Assembly: GCF_020618415.1 (NCBI RefSeq)
Contig: NZ_CP085345.1
Location: 806,001-870,000 of the forward strand
Length of the DNA: 64,000 bases
Source: Cupriavidus sp. MP-37
Lineage (GTDB): Bacteria; Pseudomonadota; Gammaproteobacteria; Burkholderiales; Burkholderiaceae
Reading direction: 5' to 3'
The notes below the pieces were generated by a model that saw only the letters and a list, made by a program, of their open reading frames with translations, was not told where the DNA came from and did not search any database. Positions 55,876 to 64,000 of the stretch are shown one piece after another. A program made the translations under genes and the position numbers. Every line of letters starts with the position of its first letter. Within the stretch, counting starts at the first letter, position 1.

Positions 55876-56838
55876 TCAGAGCTTGAGCAGGCGTTGCGCA
55901 TTGCCATGGCAGACCAGCGCACGCGTGGTTTCGTCGAGCGGCGCGCTGTCGATGAACCGCGCGGCCACTTCGGTGGATTCATAGGGGTAGTCGACCGAGA
56001 ACATCACTGCTTGCGGTCCCAGTTCGGCAATGGCGCCCATCAGTGCGCCGTGCGAACACACGCCCGAGGTTGTGATGACGATATTGCGGCCGATGTATTC
56101 GGACGGCGCGCGCTGCAGCTTCACGCCATGCGAATAGACCGCGAAGCGGCTGTCGAAGCGCCAGCGCTGGTAAGGCAAGCCCTCGCCCATATGGCCGAGG
56201 ATAAGCTTCAGGCGCGGGAAGCGGTCGAACACACCGCTGAACAGCAGCCGCAGAGCGTGCGAGGCAGTTTCCACGCCCCACCCCCACGCGGCCCCGGCCA
56301 GTTCCGGATGGCCGGCCAGTACTTGCGGCGACACGAACGCATCGGTCGGATGCAGGTACATCGGCACGTCAAGCGCCTGCATGCGTTCCCAGAACGCGTC
56401 GTAGGCGGGGTCGTCGTAGTAGCGCCCGTGCGTATGGCCGTTCACCAGCGAGCCCTTGAAGCCGAGCTGCAGCACGGCGCGCTCCAGCTCCGCGGCCGCC
56501 TGCAACGGGTCATGCATCGGCAGCGCGGCAAAGCCGGCGTACCGAGTCGGATGGCGGACGATCTGCGCCGCCAGGAAGTCATTGCTCTCGCGCGCCCGGG
56601 CCAGCGCGAGGCCGGCATCGGCTTCTCCCTGCACGCCCGGGCCAGTCTGCGACAGCACGGTGATGTCGATGCCACAGCGCTCCATCTCGGCCAGGCGCTC
56701 TTCGTCGAAATCGGCAAGGCGGCGACCCAGCTCGGCGAACACCGCGGGATCGATATGCTGCGTGAACCCTTTGGAGTAAGCCTGGAAGCCGGGGGTCATG
56801 AAATGCTCTTCCAGGGCGATCTTCTTCACGTAGGTCAT
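55876..56838 (-). CDS. Amidohydrolase-2 family decarboxylase, probable 3,6-dihydroxypicolinate decarboxylase (PicC-like)
   Basis: TIM-barrel protein of 320 residues of the amidohydrolase_2 (ACMSD / gamma-resorcylate decarboxylase) family. Potential active-site residues: E10 and H12 (ALEEHF), H163 (MYLHP), H216 (LGHMGEG) and D283 (FSVDYPYES). It heads the minus-strand operon that continues into the maleate isomerase, deformylase, dioxygenase and amidohydrolase genes. In picolinate degradation a decarboxylase of exactly this family makes 2,5-dihydroxypyridine from 3,6-dihydroxypicolinate, whereas the nicotinate route does not need one. The ATG at 56838 gives the family N terminus; the frame upstream is rejected. 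Confidence 0.8.
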   Translation of the reverse strand: MTYVKKIALEEHFMTPGFQAYSKGFTQHIDPAVFAELGRRLADFDEERLAEMERCGIDITVLSQTGPGVQGEADAGLALARARESNDFLAAQIVRHPTRYAGFAALPMHDPLQAAAELERAVLQLGFKGSLVNGHTHGRYYDDPAYDAFWERMQALDVPMYLHPTDAFVSPQVLAGHPELAGAAWGWGVETASHALRLLFSGVFDRFPRLKLILGHMGEGLPYQRWRFDSRFAVYSHGVKLQRAPSEYIGRNIVITTSGVCSHGALMGAIAELGPQAVMFSVDYPYESTEVAARFIDSAPLDETTRALVCHGNAQRLLKL

Positions 56839-56920
56839 GCTGGTGGGGGCTCCTGATGGGGTGGAATCGCTGCGTGCCGGGCTTGCTTCGCGTGCGCAAA
56901 CGCGCTGCCTCGCCAATTGA

Positions 56921-56932
56921 TCAGTACACTGA
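56921..56932. promoter_or_regulatory. TCAG-N4-CTGA palindrome upstream of the decarboxylase operon
   Basis: TCAGTACACTGA, 82 bp upstream of the PicC-like start codon, in an AT-rich stretch suitable for its promoter. Confidence 0.75.
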
Positions 56933-57038
56933 TTAGTTTCGGATTCTAGTCAGCGGTTTTTCAAAAGTCCAGACGCTGCGCGAAGGGTTAACACCTATAA
57001 CGATGGGCGGGAGCGCTCATTACACTGGCTCCAGATGA

Positions 57039-57050
57039 TCAGTATGCTGA
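57039..57050. promoter_or_regulatory. TCAG-N4-CTGA palindrome, middle of the divergent region
   Basis: TCAGTATGCTGA, between the minus- and plus-strand units; could serve either. Confidence 0.7.
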
Positions 57051-57132
57051 CGATATGAAATAGCCATTTAAATCGGGCTTTCCGGCGCCTTCGCAACCCA
57101 CCAGGCCGCGCCGGCACTGGCCCGCATTTTGC

Positions 57133-57164
57133 TCAGCATACTGTGTTTCTCATCAGCATACTGA
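57133..57164. promoter_or_regulatory. Pair of TCAG-N4-CTGA palindromes upstream of the MFS gene
   Basis: TCAGCATACTGT (57133-57144, one mismatch) and TCAGCATACTGA (57153-57164), 20 bp apart, about two helical turns, so two repressor dimers could bind the same DNA face. Confidence 0.72.
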
Positions 57165-57287
57165 CTGATGCACCGGCACGATGCGGCGCAGCACAGTGGC
57201 GGGTCAAGAACGGCCCGCGCCACCAGCGCCGGCACCACCGGGAAGCAAACAATAGAGACAACGGCCTGACCAAGAGGAGCCCCCGCC

Positions 57288-58892
57288 ATGACGATCAGCC
57301 TGACCCGCGCCGAGACGCGCGCCCCAGCCTCCGGCATGACCGCCGAAGAACGCAAGGTCATCCTTGCCTCATCCTTCGGCGCCCTGATGGAGTGGTACGA
57401 CTTTTACATCTACGCGGCGCTGGCGGTGTACTTCGGCGCACTGTTCTTTCCGCCGGGCAACGAAACGGCCGCGTTCCTAGCCAGCCTGGCTACCTTCGGC
57501 GCCGGCTTCCTGATCCGTCCGGTCGGCGCGCTGCTGTTCGGCCGCCTGGGCGACCGGATCGGCCGCAAGTACACCTTCCTGGTCACGATCCTGCTGATGG
57601 GCGTGGCCACGGTTGGCGTGGGCGTCCTGCCGACATACGAGCAGATCGGCATCACCGCAACGGTGCTGCTGGTGTTGCTGCGTTTGTTGCAAGGGCTGGC
57701 GTTGGGCGGCGAAGTGGGCGGCGCGGTCACGTACGTGGCCGAGCACTCGCCGGCAAGCAAGCGCGGCCTCTACACCAGCTCGCTGCAGACCACCGCCACG
57801 CTGGGCCTGCTGTCTTCGCTGTTCGTGGTCTACCTGCTCAAGACCTTCCTGACCGAGGCGGAATTCCGCGCGTGGGGCTGGCGCATCCCGTTCATCGTGT
57901 CGCTGGTGATGCTGGTGATCTCGGTCTATATCCGCGGCAAGCTGCATGAATCGCCGGTGTTCGCGCGCATGAAGGCAGGCAATGCCACCTCGAAGTCCCC
58001 CATCCGCGAGAGCTTCACCCAGTGGGAGAACCTGAAGTCGGTGCTGCTGCTGTTCGTGGTGGCCGCCGGGCTTGGCGCCATCTTCGGCACTGGCCACTTC
58101 TACAGCATGTTCTTCCTCAACAAGACGCTGCACGTGCCGATCGAGACCGTGCATAAGCTGATCGCGATTGCCCTGGTGGTGGCCACGCCGTGCTACCTGT
58201 TCTTCGGCTGGCTGTCGGACCGCATCGGCCGCAAGTACATCATGATGGCGGCGTGCCTGCTGGCCGCGCTGTGCACCCAGCCGGTGTTCAAGGGCCTGAC
58301 CCACTACGCCAATCCGGCGCTGGAGCAGTTCCAGCGGCAAGGCACGGTGCAGGTGACCGCCGGCGACTGCAAGGCGCGCCTGTTCGGCGAACCGGTGTCG
58401 GCCTGCGACAAGATCCGCGGCTACCTGACCGACCTTGGCGTTAGCTACACCTTCGTGCCCGCCAGCAACCCGGTCCAGGCGGAAGTGCGGATCGGCGGGC
58501 GCACGCTGCAGGGCTACGACCGCGCCGCCATCAAGGGCGCACTGGTCGAGGCCGGCTGGCCGGAGCGCGCCGATCCGGCCAGGATGAATACGCCGATGGT
58601 GTTCCTGTTGCTGCTGGTGCCGATCCTGTTCCTGGCCATGGTCTATGGCCCGATGGCCGCCTTCATGGTCGAGCTGTTCCCGGCCAGGGTGCGGTACACC
58701 TCGCTGTCGCTGCCCTTCCACCTGGGTGCGGGCTGGGTTGGCGGCATGCTGTCGTTCGTGGTCACGGCGATGAACGTGTCCAGCGGCGACGTGTACTTTG
58801 GCCTGTGGTATCCGGTGGTCATCGCCGGACTCGCCTTCGTCATCGGCATGGTGTTCGTGCCGGAGACGCGCGTGCGCGACCTTTCCACCTAG
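57288..58892 (+). CDS. MFS transporter of the metabolite:H+ symporter family with a large periplasmic insert
   Basis: Inner-membrane symporter of 534 residues. The N-terminal half is typical of MHS members (ASSFGALMEWYDFYIYAALAVYFG, FLIRPVGALLFGRLGDRIGRK), and the second half has FFGWLSDRIGRKYIMM. Between residues about 330 and 435 a hydrophilic segment of roughly 100 residues with two cysteines (GDCKARLF, VSACDKIRG) interrupts the usual loop; MHS proteins are normally ~430-450 residues. Good ribosome binding site (AAGAGGAG). The shared operators suggest that it imports picolinate or an intermediate. Confidence 0.85.
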   Translation: MTISLTRAETRAPASGMTAEERKVILASSFGALMEWYDFYIYAALAVYFGALFFPPGNETAAFLASLATFGAGFLIRPVGALLFGRLGDRIGRKYTFLVTILLMGVATVGVGVLPTYEQIGITATVLLVLLRLLQGLALGGEVGGAVTYVAEHSPASKRGLYTSSLQTTATLGLLSSLFVVYLLKTFLTEAEFRAWGWRIPFIVSLVMLVISVYIRGKLHESPVFARMKAGNATSKSPIRESFTQWENLKSVLLLFVVAAGLGAIFGTGHFYSMFFLNKTLHVPIETVHKLIAIALVVATPCYLFFGWLSDRIGRKYIMMAACLLAALCTQPVFKGLTHYANPALEQFQRQGTVQVTAGDCKARLFGEPVSACDKIRGYLTDLGVSYTFVPASNPVQAEVRIGGRTLQGYDRAAIKGALVEAGWPERADPARMNTPMVFLLLLVPILFLAMVYGPMAAFMVELFPARVRYTSLSLPFHLGAGWVGGMLSFVVTAMNVSSGDVYFGLWYPVVIAGLAFVIGMVFVPETRVRDLST

Positions 58893-58951
58893 GCACTGCC
58901 AGCCGGCGCACTTGCATGGCGGAGCATTCCGCCCTTTTCCTCGGCATATAT

Positions 58952-58963
58952 TCAGCATACTGA
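58952..58963. promoter_or_regulatory. TCAG-N4-CTGA palindrome upstream of the ABC transporter operon
   Basis: TCAGCATACTGA directly preceded by TATATT, which overlaps its first base and could be a -10 element. It lies 94 bp before the substrate-binding protein start. The stretch ATATATTCAGYATACTGA is shared with the palindrome at 63778. Confidence 0.75.
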
Positions 58964-59057
58964 TTTTTTCTCGCGCGAGCGCAGCGATGGCGCCCGCGGC
59001 GGGCGAATGCAGCCATCGCCAACTTCCATCCCTTCGCGCAGACAATCTGGAGCCCCC

Positions 59058-60275
59058 ATGTCCACCTCTCGCATCCTCCGCACTCTTGCCGCGTCATCCG
59101 CCGTGCTCGGCCTGGCGCACGCCTCGCCCGCCCTGGCCGACGCCAGCGGCGTGAAGATCGGCGTCATCACCGATATGTCCGGCTCCTATGCCGACCTGTC
59201 CGGCAAAGGCTCGGTCGTCGCCGCCCAGATGGCCGTCGAAGAGTTCGGCGGCAAGGCACTGGGCAAGCCCGTCACGGTGCTGTCCGCCGATCACCAGAAC
59301 AAGGCCGATATTGCCTCGTCGCTGGCGCGACGCTGGTTCGATACCGACGGCGTCGACATGGTGATCGACTTCCCTAACTCATCGACGGCGCTGGCGGTGC
59401 AGGAAGTGGCGCGCCAGAAGCAGAAGATCGACATCGTCTCCACCGGCGGTGCCATGGCGCTGACCAACCAGAATTGCTCGCCCACGGGATTCCACTGGAG
59501 CTGGGACACCTACTCCGTGTCTTATCCGCTGGTGCGACGCCTGATCGACCAGGGCCGCAACAGCTGGTACTACATCACGGTGGACTACGCCTTCGGCCAG
59601 TCGCTGGAGGCCGACTTCCGCAAGGCCGTGGATGCCGGCGGCGGCAAGAACGTCGGCAGCACACGCCATCCGCTCAATGCCAGCGACTTCAGCAGCCCGG
59701 TGGTCGCGGCGTCGGCCTCCAAGGCCAGGGTGGTGGTGCTGGCCAATGCCGGCAATGACATGATCAACGGCGTCAAGGCGGCCGGCGAGTTCGGCCTGAT
59801 CAAGGCGGGCCAGACCGTGATCACGCCATCCACCTTCATTACCGATATCAAGAGCCTGGGATTGCCGGCCGCGCAGGGCCTCACCTACGTCGACCCGTTC
59901 AGGCTCGACCTCGACGCGAAGTCAAAGGACTTCGTCGAGCGCTATTACAAGCGCCACAAGGCATATCCCACCCATGGGCAGATCGGTGTCTACTCGGGCG
60001 TGCTGCACTACCTGAAGTCCGTGGAAGCCGCCAGGACCGTCGAGGGGCCCGCGGTGGCGGAGAAGATGCGCGCCCTGCCAGTCAACGACGCCTTCGTGCG
60101 CAATGGCAAGGTCCGCATCGATGGCCGCATGGTGCATGACATGTACCTGGCCCAGGCCAAGACGCCGGCGGAATCGAAAGGCCCGTGGGACCTGGTCAAG
60201 TACATCGGCACCATTCCCGGCGACGAGGCCTTTCGCCCGCTCTCCGCCAGCGAATGCGCGCTGGTCAAGAAGTGA
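59058..60275 (+). CDS. ABC transporter substrate-binding protein, Leu/Ile/Val type
   Basis: Periplasmic type-1 binding protein of 405 residues. The signal peptide ends at ALA-DASG; the mature start VKIGVITDMSGSYADLSGKGSVVAAQMAVEEF is characteristic of the branched-chain amino-acid/aromatic carboxylate receptors. It is the first gene of a complete five-gene importer. Homologues in aromatic-degradation loci bind benzoate-like acids, so picolinate is a reasonable ligand here. The ATG at 59058 is chosen for the signal peptide. Confidence 0.88.
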   Translation: MSTSRILRTLAASSAVLGLAHASPALADASGVKIGVITDMSGSYADLSGKGSVVAAQMAVEEFGGKALGKPVTVLSADHQNKADIASSLARRWFDTDGVDMVIDFPNSSTALAVQEVARQKQKIDIVSTGGAMALTNQNCSPTGFHWSWDTYSVSYPLVRRLIDQGRNSWYYITVDYAFGQSLEADFRKAVDAGGGKNVGSTRHPLNASDFSSPVVAASASKARVVVLANAGNDMINGVKAAGEFGLIKAGQTVITPSTFITDIKSLGLPAAQGLTYVDPFRLDLDAKSKDFVERYYKRHKAYPTHGQIGVYSGVLHYLKSVEAARTVEGPAVAEKMRALPVNDAFVRNGKVRIDGRMVHDMYLAQAKTPAESKGPWDLVKYIGTIPGDEAFRPLSASECALVKK

Positions 60276-60283
60276 GCGCGCCG

Positions 60284-61053
60284 ATGCCTGAGCAAGACGT
60301 GATCCTGCGCACGCAGGGGCTGACCAAGGTGTTCAAGGGCTTCACCGCCGTCAGCGATGTCAGCCTGGCGGTGCGGCGGGGCTCGATCCATGCGTTGATC
60401 GGGCCCAACGGCGCCGGCAAGACCACCTGCTTCAATCTGCTGACCAAGTTCCACGCGCCGTCATCCGGCTCCATCCACTTCAACGGCACCGACATCACCG
60501 CACTGCGGCCGGCGCAGATCGCCCGCATGGGCGTGATCCGCTCGTTCCAGATCTCGGCGGTGTTCCCGCAGCTAACCGTGCTGGAGAACGTGCGCATCGC
60601 GCTGCAGCGCAAGCTGGGCACGTCGTGGCATTTCTGGCGCGGCAAGCGCTCGCTGTCGCGGCTGGATGCGCGCGCCATGGAACTGCTGGATGAGGTGGGT
60701 CTGACCGGCTTCGCACACCTGGGCACGGCGGAGCTGGCTTACGGCCGCAAGCGCGCGCTGGAACTGGCCACCACGCTCGCCACCGATCCCGAACTGATGC
60801 TGCTGGATGAGCCCACGCAAGGCATGGGCCATGAGGACGTCGAGACCGTGACGGCGCTGATCAAGCGCGTGTCGGCGGGACGGACCGTGCTGATGGTGGA
60901 GCACAACATGAGCGTGGTGTCGTCGATTGTCGATCGCATCACGGTGCTGCAGCGCGGCGCCGTGCTGGCCGAGGGTACGTATGACGAGATCTCGCGCAAC
61001 CCGCAGGTGAAGGAAGCCTATATGGGAACTACGGAAGACCAGCAGGAGGCCGC

Positions 61054-61057
<4 letters not shown>
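60284..61057 (+). CDS. ABC transporter ATP-binding protein, LivG type
   Basis: ATPase of 257 residues: Walker A IGPNGAGKTTCFNLL, Walker B LMLLDEPTQGM and a C-terminal LivG-like tail. The signature motif region reads LAYGRKRALELAT instead of the usual LSGGQ-like form with QQRLE, which still fits the LivG branch. A GTG at 60272 overlapping the previous stop is an alternative start. The stop overlaps the next ATPase gene (ATGA). Confidence 0.87.
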
Positions 61058-61791
<734 letters not shown>

Positions 61792-61803
61792 GGAGACCTT
61801 GTC

Positions 61804-62688
61804 ATGGAATTGTTTGGAGTGCCCCTGCCCGCGCTGCTGAGCCAGCTGCTGCTGGGGCTGGTAAACGGATCGTTCTACGCGATCCTGAGCCTCGGGCTGG
61901 CCGTGATCTTCGGCCTGCTCAACGTGATCAATTTCGCCCATGGCGCGTTGTTCATGCTGGGCGCTGTGCTGGCGTGGATGGGCCTGAATTACCTTGCGGT
62001 CAACTACTGGCTGATGTTGCTGCTGGCGCCGCTGGCGGCCGGTGCGCTGGGCGTGGTGCTCGAGCGCACCATGCTGCGCCACCTGTACCGCTTCGACCAC
62101 CTGTATGGGCTGCTGCTGACGCTCGGCATCTGCCTGCTGCTCGAAGGCTTGCTGCGTTCGGTCTATGGTGTCTCCGGCCTGCCCTACCCCACACCTGAAG
62201 CGCTGACCGGCGTCAGCCAGCTGGGCTTCATGGTGCTGCCCAACTACCGGGCCTGGGTGGTGCTGGCTTCGCTGACGGTGTGCTTCGCCACCTGGTTCAT
62301 GATCGAGAAGACCCGGCTGGGCGCCTACCTGCGCGCCGGCACCGAGAATCCGCGCATGGTCGAGGCCTTCGGTGTCAACGTGCCGCTGCTGGTGACGCTG
62401 ACCTATGCCTTCGGCGTTGGCCTGGCGGCGCTCGCGGGCGTGCTCGCCGCGCCGGTGATGCAGGTGTCGCCGCTGATGGGCCAGAACCTGATCATCACGG
62501 TGTTCGCGGTGGTGGTGATCGGCGGCATGGGCTCGATCCTCGGCTCGATCTTTACCGGGCTGGGCTTGGGTGTGTTCGAAGGTATCACCAAGGTCTACTA
62601 CCCCGAAGCTTCCGCGACGGTGGTCTTCGTCGCCATGGTCTGCGTGCTGCTGGTACGGCCGGCCGGCCTGTTTGGAAAGGAGAGATGA
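61804..62688 (+). CDS. ABC transporter permease, LivH type
   Basis: Membrane permease of 294 residues with about eight hydrophobic segments and the LivH signatures LVNGSFYAILSLGLAVIFGLLNVINFAHG near the N terminus and VVVIGGMGSILGSIFTGL near the C terminus. It follows the ATPase gene by 12 bp with AAGGAGACC upstream and overlaps the LivM-type gene. Confidence 0.9.
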   Translation: MELFGVPLPALLSQLLLGLVNGSFYAILSLGLAVIFGLLNVINFAHGALFMLGAVLAWMGLNYLAVNYWLMLLLAPLAAGALGVVLERTMLRHLYRFDHLYGLLLTLGICLLLEGLLRSVYGVSGLPYPTPEALTGVSQLGFMVLPNYRAWVVLASLTVCFATWFMIEKTRLGAYLRAGTENPRMVEAFGVNVPLLVTLTYAFGVGLAALAGVLAAPVMQVSPLMGQNLIITVFAVVVIGGMGSILGSIFTGLGLGVFEGITKVYYPEASATVVFVAMVCVLLVRPAGLFGKER

Positions 62689-63731
62689 TGGCAAGCCCCA
62701 CTTTCGCAACGCGGCCGCTGCTCGCGTACGGACTGCTGCTGGCAGCCCTGCTGCTCGCGCCCTGGCTGGGTGCCTACCCGGTGCTGGTGATGAAGCTGCT
62801 GTGCTTCGCGCTGTTTGCCTGCGCCTTCAACCTGCTGCTGGGCTATACCGGGCTGGTGTCGTTCGGCCATGCCGCCTTCTTCGGCGGTGCGGCCTACGCC
62901 TGCGGCTACGCGATGAAGTCATTGCAGCTCACACCGGAACTGGCGCTACTGGGCGGCACCGCCTTCGGTGCCTTGCTGGGGCTGGTGTTCGGCGCGCTGG
63001 CGATCCGGCGCCAGGGCATCTACTTCGCCATGATCACGCTGGCGCTGGCGCAGATGTTCTACTTCTTCTGCCTGCAGGCCCCGGTCACCGGCGGCGAGGA
63101 CGGCATGCAGGCGGTGCCGCGCGGCGAGTTGTTCGGCCTGCTGCCGCTGGAGCCCGACCACACCATGTACTACGTCGTGCTGGCGATCACAGTGGCGGCC
63201 TTCCTCGGCATCATGCGCATCGTCAATTCGCCCTTCGGGCAGATCCTGCGGGCGATCAAGGAGAACGAGCCGCGCGCCATCTCGCTCGGCTATGACGCAG
63301 ATCGCTTCAAGCTGCTGGCATTCGTGCTGTCGTCGGCGCTGGCGGGGCTGGCCGGCGCGCTCAAGACCCTGGTGCTGGGCTTCGCCACGCTGACCGATGT
63401 CCACTGGATGATGTCCGGCTCCGTGATCCTGATGACGCTGGTTGGCGGCATGGGCACCTTGTCGGGCCCGCTGGTCGGCGCGCTGGTCATTGTCGCGCTG
63501 GAGAACAAGCTGGGGGATGCGGGCAATGCGCTGGCGGCGATGACCGGGATCGGCTGGTTCGATACGCTGGGCGAGTCGGTCAGCATGGTGACCGGGCTGA
63601 TCTTCGTGGTCTGCGTGCTGACGTTCCGCCGCGGCATCATGGGCGAGATCCTGGCGCGGTGGCAGGCACGCCCCGCGCTGCGGCGCGCTGCAGCGGCCAC
63701 GCCGGGGCGCGCACGCATCAGTCAGGGTTAA
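62685..63731 (+). CDS. ABC transporter permease, LivM type
   Basis: Membrane permease of 348 residues, second transmembrane subunit of the importer. Signatures: LLLGYTGLVSFGHAAFFGGAAY, SPFGQILRAIKENEPRAISLGYD and LVGGMGTLSGPLVGA. The start ATGATG at 62685 overlaps the LivH-type stop and follows GGAAAGGAG; the second ATG is equally possible. It ends the importer operon; the Rieske gene that follows has its own operators. Confidence 0.9.
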   Translation: MMASPTFATRPLLAYGLLLAALLLAPWLGAYPVLVMKLLCFALFACAFNLLLGYTGLVSFGHAAFFGGAAYACGYAMKSLQLTPELALLGGTAFGALLGLVFGALAIRRQGIYFAMITLALAQMFYFFCLQAPVTGGEDGMQAVPRGELFGLLPLEPDHTMYYVVLAITVAAFLGIMRIVNSPFGQILRAIKENEPRAISLGYDADRFKLLAFVLSSALAGLAGALKTLVLGFATLTDVHWMMSGSVILMTLVGGMGTLSGPLVGALVIVALENKLGDAGNALAAMTGIGWFDTLGESVSMVTGLIFVVCVLTFRRGIMGEILARWQARPALRRAAAATPGRARISQG

Positions 63732-63755
63732 CGAGGATATTTCGCATCCAAAACA

Positions 63756-63789
63756 TCAGTACACTGACCTTATATATTCAGTATACTGA
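63756..63789. promoter_or_regulatory. Pair of TCAG-N4-CTGA palindromes upstream of the Rieske ferredoxin gene
   Basis: TCAGTACACTGA (63756-63767) and TCAGTATACTGA (63778-63789), 22 bp apart, with TATATT between them as a possible -10 element. The gene start is 24 bp downstream. Confidence 0.75.
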
Positions 63790-63813
63790 CGAATTCGATT
63801 CACGGAGATAACC

Positions 63814-64000
63814 ATGGCATGGATTCACATCGATGCGGCCGATACGCTGCAGAACGACGAGGTGATGCCGCTGACGCTGGGCGATCGCCAGCTTGCCGTC
63901 TATCGCAGCGATAACGCGTACTTTGTCACCGACAACGTCTGCACGCACCAGTACGCGCTGCTGTCGGACGGCTACCTGGAAGACGGCTGCATCGAATGCC
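63814..64000 (+). CDS. Rieske-type ferredoxin, 3'-truncated by the window edge (probable component of 6-hydroxypicolinate monooxygenase)
   Basis: The first 62 residues of a Rieske [2Fe-2S] protein. The opening WIHIDAADTLQNDEVMPLTLGDRQLAVYRSD resembles ferredoxins of ring-hydroxylating dioxygenases. The cluster motif starts CTHQYALLSDGYLEDG and continues CIEC at the edge, where the second C-x-x-H is expected. Ribosome binding site ACGGAGATAACC. Its operators match the rest of the locus. The picolinate pathway needs a multicomponent 6-hydroxypicolinate monooxygenase, and no other gene in the window supplies one. Confidence 0.75.
   Translation, partial: MAWIHIDAADTLQNDEVMPLTLGDRQLAVYRSDNAYFVTDNVCTHQYALLSDGYLEDGCIEC

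Larger units (their letters stand above)
56839..57287. promoter_or_regulatory. Divergent control region of the picolinate locus
   Basis: A 449-bp gene-free region between the PicC-like gene (minus) and the MFS gene (plus). It is AT-rich for this genome and holds four palindromes of the TCAG-N4-CTGA type, listed separately. No small ORF with a ribosome binding site or RNA gene is apparent. Confidence 0.7.

Noticed and set aside
48007..57287. Nicotinate (nic) degradation cluster
   Set aside because: The lower-pathway genes match nic enzymes, but there is no nicC or nicAB-type cytochrome-linked hydroxylase in the window, and an amidohydrolase-2 decarboxylase is present, which fits the picolinate route. 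Not fully excluded until the flanking sequence is read.

Overview
This is a GC-rich, densely coded stretch of a betaproteobacterial genome. Gene content and style (Bug/TctC solute receptors, a Burkholderia-type porin, CaiB/acyl-CoA dehydrogenase cassettes, an 831-residue NapA, REP-like CCCGCTTGCGGG palindromes) point to Burkholderiaceae, most likely Cupriavidus. It looks like a secondary replicon or accessory-rich chromosome region. The species call is inference.

Layout. 1-2700: sulfite dehydrogenase (catalytic subunit cut by the window edge, plus a diheme cytochrome c) and an ArsR/AHSA1 pair. 2713-4876: six copies of a 175-bp tandem repeat built from REP-like palindromes, split by an IS481-family insertion. 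4937-15091: a catabolic block of unknown substrate (CaiB CoA-transferase, enoyl-CoA hydratase, two acyl-CoA dehydrogenases, Bug receptor and porin on the minus strand; LysR regulator, MBL-fold protein and second Bug receptor on the plus strand). A second IS481 copy follows, with the same length, same translated transposase and same orientation, inserted at the same hexamer of another REP palindrome. 16749-24211: MFS exporter, PhoD-type phosphatase, 2-hydroxyacid dehydrogenase with class II aldolase, Crp/Fnr and LysR regulators. 24323-27291: phosphonoacetate hydrolase with a Na/Pi cotransporter. 27540-33697: YihY protein, AcoR-like sigma-54 activator, small lipoproteins, SerA and a pilin-like secreted protein.

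33915-45092 is one long plus-strand operon, napEDABC-ccmABCDEFGHI: periplasmic nitrate reductase followed directly by the complete system I cytochrome c maturation machinery that its c-type subunits need. Convergent to it are tdh-kbl (threonine to glycine) with a divergent XRE-cupin regulator.

48007-64000 is the highlight: an apparently near-complete picolinate catabolic locus. On the minus strand are a three-subunit molybdenum hydroxylase (PicA-like; its [2Fe-2S] subunit is fused to a CoxG domain), a 3,6-dihydroxypicolinate-decarboxylase-like amidohydrolase (PicC), and the 2,5-dihydroxypyridine lower pathway: dioxygenase, N-formylmaleamate deformylase, maleamate amidohydrolase and maleate isomerase. 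On the plus strand are an MHS-type MFS transporter, a five-gene Leu/Ile/Val-type ABC importer, and the start of a Rieske ferredoxin that probably opens the PicB-like 6-hydroxypicolinate monooxygenase genes beyond the edge. A palindrome TCAG-N4-CTGA occurs eight times, in front of every transcription unit of this locus and in no other promoter I noticed. It therefore looks like the operator of a regulator encoded outside the window.
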